This document shows, piece after piece, positions 24,452 to 24,501 of a DNA stretch of 24,501 nt (position 1 is its first letter; each line of letters starts with the position of its first letter). The stretch is from a virus, in IMG/VR virus record IMGVR_UViG_3300025840_000235, positions 1 through 24,501 of that record. One strand, written 5' to 3'. The notes below the pieces were generated by a model. It saw only the letters and a list, made by a program, of their open reading frames with translations. It was not told the DNA's origin and made no database searches. Both the position numbers and the translations under genes were made by a program.

Positions 24452-24501
24452 ATGGCGAATACGAAAATTAGGAAATTAGATGTAGGTTTGGGATGGGCAA
24501 G
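24452..24501 (+). CDS. Start of a plus-strand gene (truncated by window end)
   Basis: ATG at 24452 followed by 16 open codons (MANTKIRKLDVGLGWA) to the edge. It points away from all other genes, and the spacing to whiB fits a divergent promoter. There is an AAGG about 12 nt upstream, too far for a good SD. Too short to identify. If real, it marks the switch to a rightward transcribed arm. Confidence 0.4.
   Translation, partial: MANTKIRKLDVGLGWA

Overview
This window reads as part of a low-GC, long-tailed (siphovirus-type) phage that infects an actinobacterium. The evidence is a complete HK97-type head and neck set, a tape-measure protein of at least 1829 residues, a WhiB-type iron-sulfur regulator (a family confined to Actinobacteria and their phages), and a LexA-type operator of the GAAC-N4-GTTC class used by Actinobacteria and Firmicutes. 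The AT-rich composition, together with portal C-terminal modules that I associate with marine phages, suggests a marine or freshwater low-GC actinobacterial host. The host assignment is inference.

Almost everything is on the minus strand, so transcription runs from high to low coordinates. At the right end (24.4 kb) a divergent control region with a candidate SOS box separates a plus-strand gene leaving the window from a short minus-strand unit, whiB then a DnaQ-like exonuclease. That unit ends at a strong intrinsic terminator (about 23.42-23.46 kb). The packaging and virion operon follows: a 75-aa unknown, a GC-rich non-coding island, a compact SET-domain protein, an HNH nuclease, a zinc-ribbon protein, a 70-aa coiled-coil protein and the large terminase. 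Next come a 1004-aa portal fusion, a prohead protease with an acidic scaffold-like tail, and the major capsid protein. A hairpin and three overlapping micro-genes (42, 33 and 20 aa, the last two very basic) follow. Then come a 92-aa protein, a gp6-like adaptor, an HTH plus double-zinc-finger insert, a head-closure protein, a giant 1708-aa protein, the tail terminator, a 90-aa unknown, the major tail protein, the G/GT tail-assembly chaperones and the tape measure, which runs off the left edge.

Four points stand out. (1) The chaperone pair is joined by a canonical -1 slippery heptamer (C CCA AAA), which fuses a 116-aa ORF to the downstream reading frame. (2) The 1708-aa protein occupies the slot where a roughly 130-aa HK97-gp10-family neck protein is expected, and appears to carry a gp10-like domain in its middle (about residues 735-860). 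(3) Overlapping TAATG micro-genes encoding protamine-like peptides lie directly behind the capsid gene. (4) The whiB/exonuclease promoter region carries a near-consensus LexA box, suggesting SOS-linked control of the early region. I found no tRNA, CRISPR array, IS element, integrase or att site.
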